This document shows, in pieces, positions 63,719 to 64,000 of a stretch of DNA of 64,000 nucleotides. The stretch's first letter is position 1; each line of letters opens with the position of its first letter. Made by a program: the position numbers and the translations under genes. Source of the stretch: Aplysia californica. Its lineage: Eukaryota > Mollusca > Gastropoda > Aplysiida > Aplysiidae. The stretch covers positions 4,290,498 through 4,354,497 of the forward strand of contig NW_004797272.1 in NCBI RefSeq assembly GCF_000002075.1, in the 5' to 3' direction. Under the pieces are notes generated by a model. The model saw nothing but the letters and a program-made list of their open reading frames with translations, made no database searches and was not told the DNA's origin.

Positions 63719-64000
63719 CAGTCCATGCCGGCTTTAAGCACGGTCATCGGGAGAAAGCTTAAGCGTGCTTAAAGCCGAAGCGTGCTTAAGTGCGAAGTAG
63801 ACATAATCCAGAGATTTTCATGTAGAAAATTCCCCGTGCTATTTCCCTTTGTTTGTAAGTAGGCCTATAGCGGTCCCACAAAAGTGTGCACTGTTATTTA
63901 GACACACACCATGGTAGTTTTTGTTCGCTTGTTTGTTTTTGTTTTGTGGTCGAATGGGAAATGAAAACTGAATTTAGACGGCCAGTCACGATACAGCACA

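Overview
This is a eukaryotic, intron-rich window with no bacterial features: no operons and no long uninterrupted ORFs. Three protein-coding loci are recognisable from spliced exons, embedded in a dense field of SINE-like repeats, inverted-repeat DNA transposons and microsatellites. The very frequent GATCTA/AGATCTAG motif, many long G/C homopolymers, tRNA-headed SINEs and the protein sequences suggest a mollusc, probably a gastropod. That assignment is inference, not proven.

Layout. (1) 0.77-1.45 kb, minus strand: two exons encoding the RING finger of a Polycomb group RING protein, closest to PCGF1; the rest of the gene lies off the left edge or was not found. (2) 1.8-10.7 kb: repeat-rich intergenic DNA made largely of nested inverted-repeat elements whose ends share a GAAGTGGCTATTC motif followed by one of several different palindromic cores. 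(3) 11.7-29.67 kb, plus strand: a complete gene for the C-terminal Src kinase CSK, reconstructed exon by exon (449 or 447 aa; human CSK is 450). It has two tandem, phase-compatible versions of the SH2-domain exon. (4) 29.67-39.5 kb: T-rich tract with no gene, probably a very long CSK 3'UTR or flank. (5) 39.5-44.1 kb: convergent intergenic DNA full of SINEs. (6) 47.975-57.978 kb, minus strand: a complete ten-exon GALT gene (galactose-1-phosphate uridylyltransferase, 353 aa). Its probable 3'UTR reaches about 44.1 kb. (7) 58.3-64 kb: more palindromic-end elements, a 256-base assembly gap, a non-autonomous hAT element with 8-bp target duplication carrying a nested element, and a second, inverted copy of a repeat from 8.2-8.8 kb.

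The three genes are functionally unrelated: chromatin (PRC1), inhibitory tyrosine phosphorylation of Src kinases, and galactose (Leloir) metabolism. The most interesting observation is the CSK SH2 exon pair. Both exons are 3n+1 in length, both restore the same Pro-Trp-Phe junction and both end at the same phase, so exactly one must be included to keep the kinase in frame. This predicts two CSK isoforms with the same SH3 and kinase domains but different phosphotyrosine-docking modules. The second is a family of transposon ends in which a constant flank brackets interchangeable palindromes. The third is a GALT that keeps its catalytic histidine but has lost three of the four ligands of the non-essential iron site.
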